Shown here: positions 12,301 through 22,600 of the stretch, one piece after another
Layout of the letters: each line of letters starts with the position of its first letter
How positions within the stretch are numbered: position 1 is the first letter of the stretch
Origin: Plasmodiophora brassicae
Taxonomy: Eukaryota; Endomyxa; Phytomyxea; Plasmodiophorida; Plasmodiophoridae
Length of the DNA stretch: 64,000 nucleotides
NCBI GenBank assembly: GCA_039704465.1
Contig: JASFAU010000004.1
Location: 372,001-436,000 of the forward strand
Direction: 5' to 3'
Notes under the pieces: model-generated
Databases searched by the model: none
Seen by the model: only the letters and a program-made list of their open reading frames with translations
Told to the model about the DNA's origin: nothing
Program-made: the position numbers and the translations under genes

Positions 12301-14237
12301 TGGTTCCAGCACCCAGTGCTGACAGCCCCAATTCAACGTCCGCCTCGCCCATCGCGCCGCCAGATTTACCACTGGCAACAGGTCGAAGAACGCCGGCTCA
12401 TCCGCGAGGCCATCCGCTCCCATCGACCGGCCGCTCGTGGTGGCATTGTCTCCGCCTGCCGCGTTAAGATACAGGCGCCAATCGACCCAGCAGCTCTACC
12501 ACGACCCGATCTCAAGCGATCGATGTTCCTGTTCCTAATACGATGGCCGAGGCTCTCTCATCGTCGTTCGCCGGCCACTGGTGGGACGCTGCCCTCACCC
12601 AGATGGCGACGCTGGACTCCAAGGACACGTTCGGCCCGCTCATCGACTTGCCGAAAGGTAAGATCGCTGTTGGCGCCAAGTGGGTGTTCCGGGTCAAGTC
12701 TTCGCTCAGTGGCGACGGTGGCATCCGTAAGTTCAGCGCTCGTCTCTGCGCTCAAGGGTTCAGACAGCGCCCCGGCATCGACTTCGACGACACCTTCGCG
12801 CCGACCGCCCGTGCCACCGCGTTCCTCGTGATTCTCGCGCTCGCAGCTCAGCACAACCTGCATCTTCGACAGGTCGACTGGGTAGCCGCATATCTGAACG
12901 CCGACATGCTCCACGATGTCTACATCCGCCAGCCGGACGGCTTTACTGACCACCATGTCCCGTATCGAGTTCGTCAACTCAAGAAGGCTCTTTATGGTAC
13001 AAAACAAGGCGCCGAACGTTGGTACAAGACGCTCCGCGATATGCTGCTCTCGATCGGTTTCGAAACGATCATCACGGACCCGTGCGTCTTCAGGTACAAC
13101 CGCGATGGCAAGTTCATGGTCATGTCTGTGCACACCGACGACGGCCTGCTGGCGTACAACGACGTCGTGTTCGCAGAATCGCTTCTCGTCCAGCTCTCTG
13201 CCATGGCTGAGATCACTGATCAAGGTGAACCATCGACATTACTCGGCATGCGGATCCGACGCGACCCTGACACAGGCGCCATCACACTCGATCAAGCTGA
13301 GTACATTGAGAAGGTACTCGACGACTTCAACATGTCCAATTGTCATCCGGTCGACACGCCGCATCAACCCGGCGTTCATCTGACCAAGTCGATGAGTCCC
13401 CAAACGGTCATCGAACGGGACGAAATGGCGAACAAACCATACCTGAAGCTCATCGGATGTCTGACATGGCTCGCCCATCGCTGCCGTCCCGACATCGCGT
13501 ACATAACGAACGTGCTCGCCCAGTTCTCGTCAAACCCCGGCATCTCTCACTGGCGCGCGGGCCAACGTGTTCTGAAGTACCTCGCGGGTACGACGACGCG
13601 CGGCATTCGTTACGAGCGTCAACCGCAGGATCTCTTGCTCGCATACGCCGATGCTGACTGGGCCTCCGATCCGGATACACGCCGGTCCCGTTCCGGCCAT
13701 GTCATTCTGATGGCCGGCGGCCCCGTTCATTGGCAGTCACGACGCCAGGACCTAGGCGCCGTTAAGGTCAGTTTATCATCAACGCATGCCGAGATTAAAT
13801 CGTTGTGCGCCGTTACCCGGCAGCTTGCCTGGATCCGAACGTTCCTGGACGAGATAGGCTTCCCGCGTCCCGGTCCGACGATCGTGTACGAGGATAACCA
13901 AGGCGCGAAGGCCTGGTCCGGATATCGTCGGATGGACGATCGCACGAAAGATATCGAGGTGCAGTTTCATTACACCCGCGAGGCTGTCGAGGCCGGTCTG
14001 GTTGTGGTTCATAAGTGCCCGTCCGCCGAGATGGCCGCCGATTACCTGACGAAGCCCGCTCTCAGCACTTCGTTTCACGCGAACCTTATCCTGGCGGGCA
14101 TCACCGACACCAGTCCCAGGACGTGTGCTGCTGGAGGGGGCGTGTCGAACTCCATATCCAGCAGCACACTCGTGCGGCACACCGACGCTGCCACGCACCC
14201 CGCAAGTCTGGTGTCAGCGCCGCCCGCGATGATGTAA
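9369..14237 (+). pseudogene. copia C gag-pol, nearly intact, one clear frameshift
   Basis: ATG 9369 (MADRGRTAAE) was chosen because it follows the LTR and primer site and matches the start of the related elements. Domains in order: gag; metal-binding segment near 10,250; protease with canonical DSG (GLLDSGCSTT, near 10,390); HHCC and integrase core (SDLSGRW, QTDGGGEF, EQNGRAE; about 10,830-11,350); an acidic linker; RT from 12,640 with HTDD at 13,128-13,145; RNase H to about 14,000. The frame moves +1 between about 12,160 and 12,200 in the linker, and one base is lost near 12,515 compared with copia B. The pol stop lies inside the 3' LTR. It is the least damaged copia here and the only one keeping the protease glycine. 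Confidence 0.92.
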
Positions 14238-14332
14238 CGTGCACCGCGTCTCACGTCTACGACGTTGCCCGTCACACTCAATATCTTCGCTCTATATCCA
14301 TCAATATATCTCACTCTGATTTCGTCGTTTCA
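14143..14332 (+). repeat. copia C 3' LTR
   Basis: 190 bp, directly after the polypurine tract and followed by the ATGAC target duplication and the resumed minisatellite. Confidence 0.96.
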
Positions 14333-14460
14333 ATGACGCCTTATGACGCCTTATGACGCCTTATGACGCCTTATGACGCCTTATGACGCCTTATGACGCC
14401 TTATGACGCCTTATGACGCGTTATGACGCCTTATAACGCCTTATGACGCCTTATGACCCC
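14333..14460. repeat. TTATGACGCC minisatellite, middle segment
   Basis: About 13 units, some variant (TTATGACGCG, TTATAACGCC, TTATGACCCC). It is bounded by copia C on the left and by the TTA target site of Harbinger 1 on the right. Confidence 0.97.
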
Positions 14461-14644
14461 TTAGAGCATCTCCACGCGGACGGCAAAATGCGACTGTATC
14501 GCCATTTTGCCGTGTAGGATGGCGTTTTCGCTCTCCACCGCAGAGCGGCAAACGGCAAAACTTTTGCCGGCCACGGCATTTGGTCCTCCGGAGCAGCATA
14601 ATCTCGGGTTTTGCCGGCCTCGGCCCACGACGGCATAACAAACC

Positions 14645-15262
14645 ATGCAGAGCGAGGCGAACCGTCGGGACCACCGTCTGGAGGGCGAATCACGACGTAC
14701 GCGTGGGACTAATGCACGTGGAACGAACTTTACCGATGCTGAGGACGTCCAGCTGGTACGTTCTTGGTTGAACGTTTCCCAAGACCCTGCAACGGGAACC
14801 GGCCAATCGAAAGAAACATTCTGGGAGAGGGTCGAGGTCCACTTCTGCAACAACACCACGTCGGGTGCGCGGACGGCACGGTCGCTGCAGACGAAATGGG
14901 GAACCGTTCAGCGTGACGTCTCCAAGTTCGTTGGCAGCTATGCATCCGTCAACGCGCTCGACGAGTCGGGGACGAACGAGGAGGAGCAGACCGAAAAGGC
15001 GTTGAAGCTGTACCAGCAGACACACCCAAAGAACGCCCAGTTCGCGTATTTGCACTGCTGGCGTGTCTTGAGGACGGTTCCAAAGTGGCAGGATCTGCGA
15101 CACAGGCCGGAGTCCAACAATACGCCATCCAAGGAGCTGCGCCAACTCGACTCCAACGGGGACATTGTCGAGGTTGACACAACGTCATCTTCGCAGGGAC
15201 GTCCCATCGGCGTCAAGGCGGCCAAGGCGCTGAAGTCGCTGATGAAGACGATAACGAAGTGA
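14645..15262 (+). CDS. Harbinger 1 Myb/SANT-like accessory DNA-binding protein
   Basis: This is the second protein typical of PIF/Harbinger elements, thought to help the transposase bind the element ends and enter the nucleus (family knowledge). ATG 14645 opens a 205-aa frame with a trihelix/Myb-like segment at residues about 28-100 (FTDAEDVQLVRSWLNVSQD ... LQTKWGTVQRDVSKF), the pattern also found in plant NAM-associated proteins. The frame stops at 15,262. The C-terminal helical part appears to continue at 15,485, which suggests an intron or a later break. Divergence from the copy in the deleted element at 40,019 is moderate. Confidence 0.82.
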   Translation: MQSEANRRDHRLEGESRRTRGTNARGTNFTDAEDVQLVRSWLNVSQDPATGTGQSKETFWERVEVHFCNNTTSGARTARSLQTKWGTVQRDVSKFVGSYASVNALDESGTNEEEQTEKALKLYQQTHPKNAQFAYLHCWRVLRTVPKWQDLRHRPESNNTPSKELRQLDSNGDIVEVDTTSSSQGRPIGVKAAKALKSLMKTITK

Positions 15263-15484
15263 TTTATTCCGACCGACATCGGCGCGAGACGGCGGCGACG
15301 TAACGCTGTGTAACAGGGGCTTGCCAAGCCGTTACCGACAACGGCGCCAGTGGCGGAGCCTCTGCCGTGGACGTTACGCAGTCGCGCACAGTCACGGCGT
15401 CACCGTTTGCCGGTGGTACGACATGGTCCTTGACAGTCGCAAGCCGCAGAGCAAGCAGCTTCTCACTCTACCTACCTGAAGATA

Positions 15485-15736
15485 ATGGCGAAGAAGGCCC
15501 GTACTCAGGAGTTACAGAAGAACATGTCCTTGTTCGCGATGGATATGTCGGTCCTGGACCCAGATGCACGGAAGTACATCAATCTGGCTCGTCAGCAGGC
15601 CTTGAAGGACATGAAGTGCACCTTGTCTACGGCTCCTGCTGACGATGTCGTTGAGGATGACGGTGTCTCTCTCTCTCCGAGGACTCAGAATAATGCAAGC
15701 CAGCAACGTTTATTCCAATACATGCATTGGGTCTAG
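15485..15736 (+). CDS. Probable C-terminal exon of the Harbinger 1 Myb-like protein
   Basis: A short frame (MAKKARTQELQKNMSLFAMD ... ARKYINLARQQALKDM) resembles the helical C-terminal end of NAM-associated/Myb-like Harbinger proteins. It lies in the same frame as the upstream part, 220 bp downstream, and overlaps the end of the opposite-strand transposase by a few bases. Whether it is joined by splicing or separated by decay is unknown. Confidence 0.5.
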   Translation: MAKKARTQELQKNMSLFAMDMSVLDPDARKYINLARQQALKDMKCTLSTAPADDVVEDDGVSLSPRTQNNASQQRLFQYMHWV

Positions 15737-16662
15737 GCCGATTCGCCATGTACATTCCATAGATGCTCGATGATATCTTCTCGAAGCGCGAAGTACGCTG
15801 CCGCGTCGCGTATCTCCATCGAACCTTGCAGCAAAGACTCGAACGTCATGGCAAATTTAAGGCGATCCTCGATGTCAGGGCGCACGAACTTAAACTCCCC
15901 ATCGAAGATGTCGTCCAGCTCGTATTCGTCTGCATCGCGTTCATCCTCGATGATCATGTTGTGCAGTATAACGCACGCCAGGACCATGGTGATAATCGTA
16001 TCGACATCGAACAAACGACAAGGATTACTCAGCATCGCGAAACGCCCCTTAAGCACACCGAACGCACGTTCAACATCTTTGCGAATGGCCTCATGCCATG
16101 CGGCGTAGAGTTTGCGCTTCAGGCCCTGAGGTTGTTGAATCGATTGAAGGAAGCACTTCCAGCGCGGGTAAATGCCGTCCACGAGGAAGTAGGCCATGCT
16201 ATGCTCGCGCCCATTAGCACGAAAATCGCAATGCGGACCGACGCCCTGCAGCAGGTCGTTGACAAGTGGCGATCGATCAACAACGTTGATGTCGTTGTTA
16301 GCCCCAGGCAAGCCAACATAAGCGTGCCAGATCCACAGATCCATGGTAGCTATGGCCTCCATGATGACCGAGAACTGGCCATCCTTGTCCAGATACTGCC
16401 CTTGCCACGCCACTGGACATTTGTCCCACTTAAAGTGAGTACAGTCCAGGGAACCGAACATTCCCGGAAAGCCTCTCGCTGCATTAATTCGCAGTTGACG
16501 ATCCACATCTGCAGGTGTCGGCTTGCAAAGGTACTCGGCTGCGAACAGGCGGACAATAGCTGAATTGAACCTCTGCAGGAAGCGATCAGTTCCAGCAGCT
16601 AGGACGAGCTACGGGATTACTTTGAAAGATTCTAGAGCTGTGCTCTCCCCGATCTTGATATA
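15733..16662 (-). pseudogene. Harbinger 1 transposase, C-terminal piece
   Basis: Clear plant-transposon-type (PIF) DDE nuclease: GMFGSLDCTHFKW carries the first Asp, HAYVGLPGANNDINV the conserved middle segment, FLVDGIYPRW the second Asp and RKDVERAFGVLKGRF the catalytic Glu. The frame is open from about 16,600 to the stop at 15,733. Upstream the sequence IKIGESTALESFKV is still readable, but a stop and a frameshift separate it from the body. At 16,662 the gene is cut by the pogo element; the next upstream codons resume at 18,721. Confidence 0.9.
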
Positions 16663-18718
16663 CCGTAAACTTCGATGCGCTGTACCCAGCAATGTCAAAA
16701 AAAATTGTGCAGTGATGTAAGGTTTTGTTTAATTTTTTGCCCGAACATGCGGCGTTTTTTTGGGTGGGGTGCGAGCTGCAGACTTCCGAGCCGGGCGGAA
16801 CATTTAAACCATTGCCGCCTCAGGCGTTCGCATCGACCGCGATGCACTCCCGCCAGTCCATAACGAACGCCGACAAGCTGGCCATTTTGATGTGCTGGCG
16901 CCGCGCATCAGTACAAGGTACATCGTTGCATAACTTCGCCGATGCCAATGGCGTTGCACCCAGTCAAATCCGACGGTGGAAGAAACTGGAGACGCGCCTA
17001 AGTCAATCGCGCCCCGATGCAACAACGATTTCTCGTGGTCGGGCGCCTACGTTCACAGAGCAAGAAGAAGACGATCTGCTTCGGTGGATCTTTGATAGAC
17101 GGGACGCAGGGATAGGTACTACCTTCAACTACGCCCGCATTTCGTTGTAGTGGAACTCATAGAACTTCGTCTAGGAATATCGTTAAATAGCCTCAAACAG
17201 TATGCTTGTGAAATGTTTTCGGGGCTTAAGGAAAAGTCTACTAGCGCCAAGGAGTCGACGCTAAGGCGTTTCTTAAAAAGGCATCGTCTAACGACGCGTG
17301 TATGCACGCACTCCTCGTCTGTCGGGCCAGAGCAAGAACGGCGTCTGGCGGGAACCTTCATGGCTTCCATCGTACCGCGTATTGCCAGCCTCGACAAGAG
17401 GCTGATCATCAATATGGATGAGACGGCAGTCTTCTTTGACATGTCTCGAAACCGGACGATCGATCGTGTCGGCGCGAGGCATGTCAACATGCGCAAGACA
17501 TCGTCGTCGACGCTCAGGGTCACTGTAGCAGTAGCCGTTACTGCCAGTGGTTCGATTCTTCGGCCTATGATCATTTTCAAAGGTCAGCCTCAGGGCCGCA
17601 TCGCGACACGCGAGCTGCCGGAATATCCGCCTGGCAGCGAATACGCGTGCCAGCCGCACGCTTGGATGGATGGCGCTACTATGCAACAATGGGTTAAGAA
17701 GGTATCGCCTTCAGTATGGCACGATCATTGAACTAACAGAGTTTAACAGTGTCTACAACCGTACATTGCGAGTGTGCCTGTTGAGGCTCAAAGTCCTGTA
17801 TTGCTTCTGGATTCTTTCCGATGCCACGTTATGGCACCAGTGCTGTTGAGCATCAACAGTATTGGCGTCCAGGTGGAGCATGTTCCCAGCCATTGCACCG
17901 CACTCGTTCAGCCGATCGACGTGGGTGTCAACCGATCATTTAAGTCACGAATCCGGGATCAATGGGAGCATTGGTTACTGGAAAAGCCCATCGGTGACCC
18001 GTTGGATCCACCAACACGTCCTCAAGTGGCATCGTGGATAATCCGATCGTTGCAAGAGCTATCGCCTGATGTGATCCGGAGGTCATGGCGTAGCCATGAT
18101 TTTTCCTACTTTACAGATACCGAATAAACAATAGATGGCGTTACAGCAGGATACAACGTGCCACCATGCCGCCATGGCGATGCGACCGTCGACGGTCGTA
18201 CACATTGTCAGAGCGAGAGTACAATTCGACAACTCTTGCAAGTCGGTTGTCGAATCGGTTGGCTCTCGCAATGTAATGACGGGGCAGGAATCCCACCAAA
18301 CATTGATCAGAACCGTTCCTCACACGATAAACGGCAATTGCCGTCTCGATGTTGCCCGCATCTGGGGATATCATTGTCGTTAAATCGTCGACGAATTAGG
18401 GATGACTTACCATTAATGATTTGAACAATACGCAACCGGACAATGCTGTCTGGTTCCAGGACAGACCCGCACACGGTGTGCTCTTGACAGCAGCGTCCAC
18501 GGTTGCCGATCTCGATCCCTACAATCTCAACATGGACGGACGACATCGCCGGTCAGCTGTCGGATCGGGACCATGCTGTGGTTGCGACCTTGAAATTCGG
18601 GCCTGATATGATGTCGAGCTGACTGGCCCTCGTAGTCGGTGGTCGCAAAAAAGTTCGAAGCCTTTTTTTGGACAGGGGGGCACAGGATGCGCTAGGCACA
18701 GCGCATCGAAGTTTACGG
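16663..18718 (+). mobile_element. pogo-type Tc1/mariner-superfamily DNA transposon
   Basis: Terminal inverted repeats CCGTAAACTTCGATGCGCTG lie at 16,663 and, inverted, ending at 18,718, flanked by TA (16,661-16,662 and 18,719-18,720). The element sits inside the Harbinger 1 transposase: with one TA removed the host codons read ...LDEYIKIGE. The element is 2,056 bp and carries one spliced transposase gene. TIRs that match perfectly for 21 bp and an intact gene suggest recent activity. Confidence 0.94.
16842..18127 (+). CDS. pogo-type transposase (three exons, 400 aa)
   Basis: Cut-and-paste transposase. Exons are 16,842-17,115, 17,151-17,701 and 17,750-18,127; the introns are 35 and 48 bp with GT...AG ends, and the joined frame is exactly 401 codons including the stop. 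The N-terminal psq-like helix-turn-helix region (NADKLAILMCWRRA ... PSQIRRWKKL) should bind the TIRs. The DDE_1 catalytic residues are in NMDETAVFF, LLLDSFRCH and QPIDVGVNRSFKS, giving DD35D by my count. ATG 16842 (MHSRQSITNA) was chosen because upstream in-frame residues look non-coding. No internal break was seen. Confidence 0.9.
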
Positions 18719-18720
18719 TA

Positions 18721-19091
18721 TTCATCAAGCGCATCTGCTGGTAACCCGTAGCATAACATGCGATTTGCCGCTGTACATTTCTGTATAGTCGGCAGGCCCG
18801 GGACGCCCAAGGCATACACTTCTGAACGAAGTAGTCGTCCTCACGAAATACTTCTTGCATGAGCCGCTCGAATAGTATCCGTCTGGAACAACCGATTAGG
18901 AAAATTACTTTGGAAATCGCTCACGGTTGCCAGTACCTCATGCGGAATCGGCGACGAAACATTCGGGCGTCGTATAGGGGAACCCGATCGAAGTAATCCA
19001 TCTGGATTCTCTTATCTGCCGCGATACGATCACGTGGAAGGTTGGGACGCCGACCAGGGAGTGAGCCGCCACGCTTTTTCTCCCTAGATAT
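18721..19091 (-). pseudogene. Harbinger 1 transposase, middle piece
   Basis: Between the pogo and CACTA insertion points the reverse strand encodes the N-terminal half of the PIF transposase: GGSLPGRRPNLPRDR, then MDYFDRVPLY ... FRRRFRM, then after a stop and frameshifts REDDYFVQK and MLCYGLPADALDE. The same blocks occur in the deleted copy at 40,846-41,130. The piece is degenerate, so Harbinger 1 was already inactive or has decayed since. Confidence 0.85.
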
Positions 19092-19440
19092 TTCCACTGG
19101 AAACTTAAAAGTGCCGAACTAGTAGAGTTATCCGTAAACCCCCTAAACTGACAGCGAGTCACAGTCTGTTCACCACCAGAATGGGTGCGCGGCCTCGTCA
19201 TGAGGTTCCAAATATAGACTGGCAGGCAAACTTTGAAAGGCCTCTGGGACGGTCCCCAAAAAGTTTTCAACTTCACTCTGAGTTGCAACAGTGGTCGTCA
19301 TGGACACGTCATCGTCGTCTTCCAGCGAGAGCGAGGTCGGCGTTCAGGCGATTGCGGCACCAGTAGGCCATGGCCAGCCCGACCAGTCCGAATTCAAGCC
19401 GAAGGGAAAGAAGGTTCGCGAGTTCGTGTCCACTGAGCAC

Positions 19441-19445
19441 ATCTC
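19441..19445. other. copia B target-site duplication (left copy)
   Basis: ATCTC immediately before the 5' LTR is repeated at 24,801-24,805 immediately after the 3' LTR. Confidence 0.95.
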
Positions 19446-19649
19446 TGTCAAACAACATGTCCAGTACAACCAGCAGCACATGCCTGCAGCACGCCGTCAC
19501 GCACTCCGAAACTCCGCGCTCGCCGCCGTTGGCAGCCGTTACGTCGTCGGCGACTACGTCGTCGGCGACTACGTCGCCACTGTAACGTCCACCGTGCCGT
19601 TGCGCAAACGCCGTACGTAATACACTTCACTTCGCTATTGTCTTCCTTA
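19446..19649 (+). repeat. copia B 5' LTR with 15-bp internal duplication
   Basis: It contains CGTCGGCGACTACGT twice in tandem where the 3' LTR has it once; otherwise identical to the 3' copy. Confidence 0.95.
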
Positions 19650-19690
19650 GATTAACAGTCGTAGGCGCAGGCGCTTTACCTCTACTCGTC

Positions 19691-22600
19691 ATGGCCGAGC
19701 GCCAGGCGACGCCGACGCCGAACGCGGATGACGACCCGTTGAATCACCTGACGATCGACGAGATCGACATCTGTCTAGCCGAAGCGGAGGCAAAGGTCGC
19801 AAGGCAGGAGAAGATCGACCGTCTTCGAATCCTGCAGCAGCAGCTGGCGCGCCCGCCCAGCTGTCCACCGATCCCGTCCGTGCCGATGGTCGCCGAGGCG
19901 CACACCCGAAGCGACGCAGGTCGGCTACCGCTGCCCAAGTTCGATGGAACGCCAGACTCGTTCACGTCCTGGATTCAGACCGCGGCCCTCTGGCTCCGCA
20001 ACCGTGGATACGCGAACGTCATCGGGATCAACGAAGATGGCTCGCCGACCGCTACAACCGGTACGACGGACGACCCAGCTCTGGAGGCGGCCGCGCGCGA
20101 GATTCTACTCGTCCACATGCTGGATCACAAGATCGCGTCTGCGTTGTCCTTGTTTCAAGCAGGATCGGCTGCCAAGTGCTGGCGCGTGCTGTTCCAGGCG
20201 TACAGCCCGTCGTCGCTGGCATCGGTCGTGCGCGCCATCCGCGACCTCGTCACGATCCAGCACACGCCCGGCGAATCAGTCGCCACTTACGCGGCCAGAG
20301 TTCAAGCAGCAGCTCATCGCGTCCGCGCAACGGTACCGACCGAAATGCTGTCCCTTACTGACGCTCTGGTTGCCGTCCTCATTCTGGCCAATGCATCATC
20401 CGACCTGGACGCGGTCGTCGCCGGCCTGCACAACCGTGCACTGGACACGCTGCCCAGTGTCTCCGAGGTCGTTGCGTCACTGACGAGCGAAGAGATTCGC
20501 ATCCGAGACGTGCGGGACCGACAAGAATCGTTCCAGACGGCCAACCGATCCAGCTGCAATACGTCGACACGTACCCGTGGACCTCGACGTAACGAGTCCT
20601 GCGTCTTTCATCCGGGATCGAAGCATACGAATGGCGAATGCAGCCTGCAGCGGCACATCTGGCATCGAGACAACAACAACAACAACAACAACAGCAATAC
20701 ATCGTCACCAACGTCCCACGAGTATCCATCGTCTGGCGCTCTCCCGACAGATCCGGCATCCGAGCCAACGCGTGCATTGTCGGCACGCCACTCCATCGAC
20801 GCGAGCGCGAGCTCAATGGGACTATTGGACTCGGCCTGTTCCACAACGATGACACCCCTGCGCCAGCATCTCAGCCGTTATCGACGCGTCTCTGGACCAG
20901 AAGTCGAACTAGCTGATTTGTCGCGAACGACTACGTCCGGTCGGGGCGTGATGTCATTCGGCAAGGATGCCCAGGCGATGAGTATCGACTCACTGCACGT
21001 CCCACGACTTGGTCAAGCGCTTGTTTCAGTCGGACAACTCACCCGATCAGGCCACAAGATCGTATTCGACGGCGCCACCGCGACCATCTACTCGAAGGAC
21101 AGCTGGACGGCACCCACCGGGCAGCCAGTGGCGATCAGCACCCGTGGACAAGACAACCTGTACCGGATCGCACTATCAGCTCCATCCACCAACAACACGC
21201 AACCGACTGTACCAGCCTGTTCCCTGATCGTATCCGACATCGCCTGTCGCGCCGCAAAGGTCACCGCTGCATCTCCCGATCTGTGGCACGCACGAACCGG
21301 CCATCTCGGCTATGGCAATCTGAACATCCTGCGGAACCGCTGTCGTGGCATGACATTCGACGGCCCCATTCCCAAGCGTTCGGACCGGTGCCCATGCGAA
21401 GCCTGCCTCCTCGTCAAAGGTAAGCGTTCCTCATTTCCTCCGAGTAAGTCGCGGGCACTTCGTGTCGGCGATCTCGTGCACAGCGACTTATCCGGTCGGT
21501 GGCCCGTTGTCGGCATTGGCGGCTTCGAGTACTACCAGACGATGCTGGACGACTCCACGCGCTACCTGACGGTCTACCTGCTTCGCCGCAAATCGGACGC
21601 CCTCGATGTCATTAAGAACTACGACGCGCGCCTTCGCAATCAGGAAGGGCGAGGTATCGGGGACTTCCAGACCGACGGTGGCGGCGAGTTCAACTCGAAG
21701 GCATGCGTCCTGTTCTACAGCACGTCCGGCATCCTGCACCGCAAGTCGGTCCCGTACACACCGGAACAGAACGGCCGCGCCGAGAGCGTCAATTACACGC
21801 TCTGTTGCATCGAGCTATCGATCCGGTGTCATGCCCACATGCCCGACTCCACGTGGCCCTGGTCGCTGTCCTACTCTGCCGTCCTGTACAACATCCACCC
21901 GAGATCCGTCCTTCCCGGACGTCGCACATCGTTCGAGGCAGCTCGTCGCGCCCGACCTGACGTCTCGGCCCTTCGTGTCTACGGTTGCGATGCCTATGCC
22001 ATGCGACCACATCCCCCCACGAAGAAGCCGAGCAAGTTGGAGCCTCGTCGTTTTCGCGCTGTGTTCATCGGTTTCACGCCCGGCATGAAGGCGTGGCGGT
22101 TCTACGACGTGGACCGCGAAGACACGTTCGAGAGCACGACTGCCGAATTCCTGGAGAACTCGTTCACATTCGGTTTTGGAAGATCGGCCTCGGCCAGTTC
22201 ATCATCAGCGCCACCATCCAGTCCCGAGTCGAGCCCTGCGCCGAACGTTGACACGATCGTCCCGACGCCCATCTCTTCCGACGCCATCATGGCACCTCTA
22301 CCATCGACGTTAGCATCCTCTATCGCAACAGCCCCTCCCGAGCCTCCTTCACTTCCCGCTGCGTCATCGCCTTCCGAGATCGTCCGACCGTCACGTTCAC
22401 CGTCTCCTGACCCTGCGTCCCAGAACGCGGACGCCCGTGCGCCTGACGGCGCCTGCCACATTTCTCGGTCAGCCGACGTTCTGAATGCCCGCATAGACGA
22501 CGTATCCACCGACGAAGACGATGATGACGCTGAAGATGATCCCGACTACGAAGATTCGGCGTCCAGCAACGACTCCCAACGAAGCTGCCGATCCCGTCGT

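Larger units (their letters stand above)
9130..14332 (+). mobile_element. copia C: full-length Ty1/copia retrotransposon
   Basis: Two 190-bp LTRs (9,130-9,319 and 14,143-14,332; TGTCG...TTTCA) bracket a gag-pol region. The 5-bp target duplication ATGAC lies at 9,125-9,129 and 14,333-14,337. The LTRs differ at two positions, so insertion is recent. A purine tract (GGAGGGGGCG) precedes the 3' LTR, and GATTAACAGTCGTAG follows the 5' LTR as the probable primer-binding site. The target was the TTATGACGCC array, which resumes directly after the element. Confidence 0.97.

Noticed and set aside
18938..19288. Reverse-strand frame spanning the CACTA left end
   Set aside because: It mixes CACTA TIR, Harbinger F end and Harbinger 1 sequence; the junctions show it is a chance fusion.
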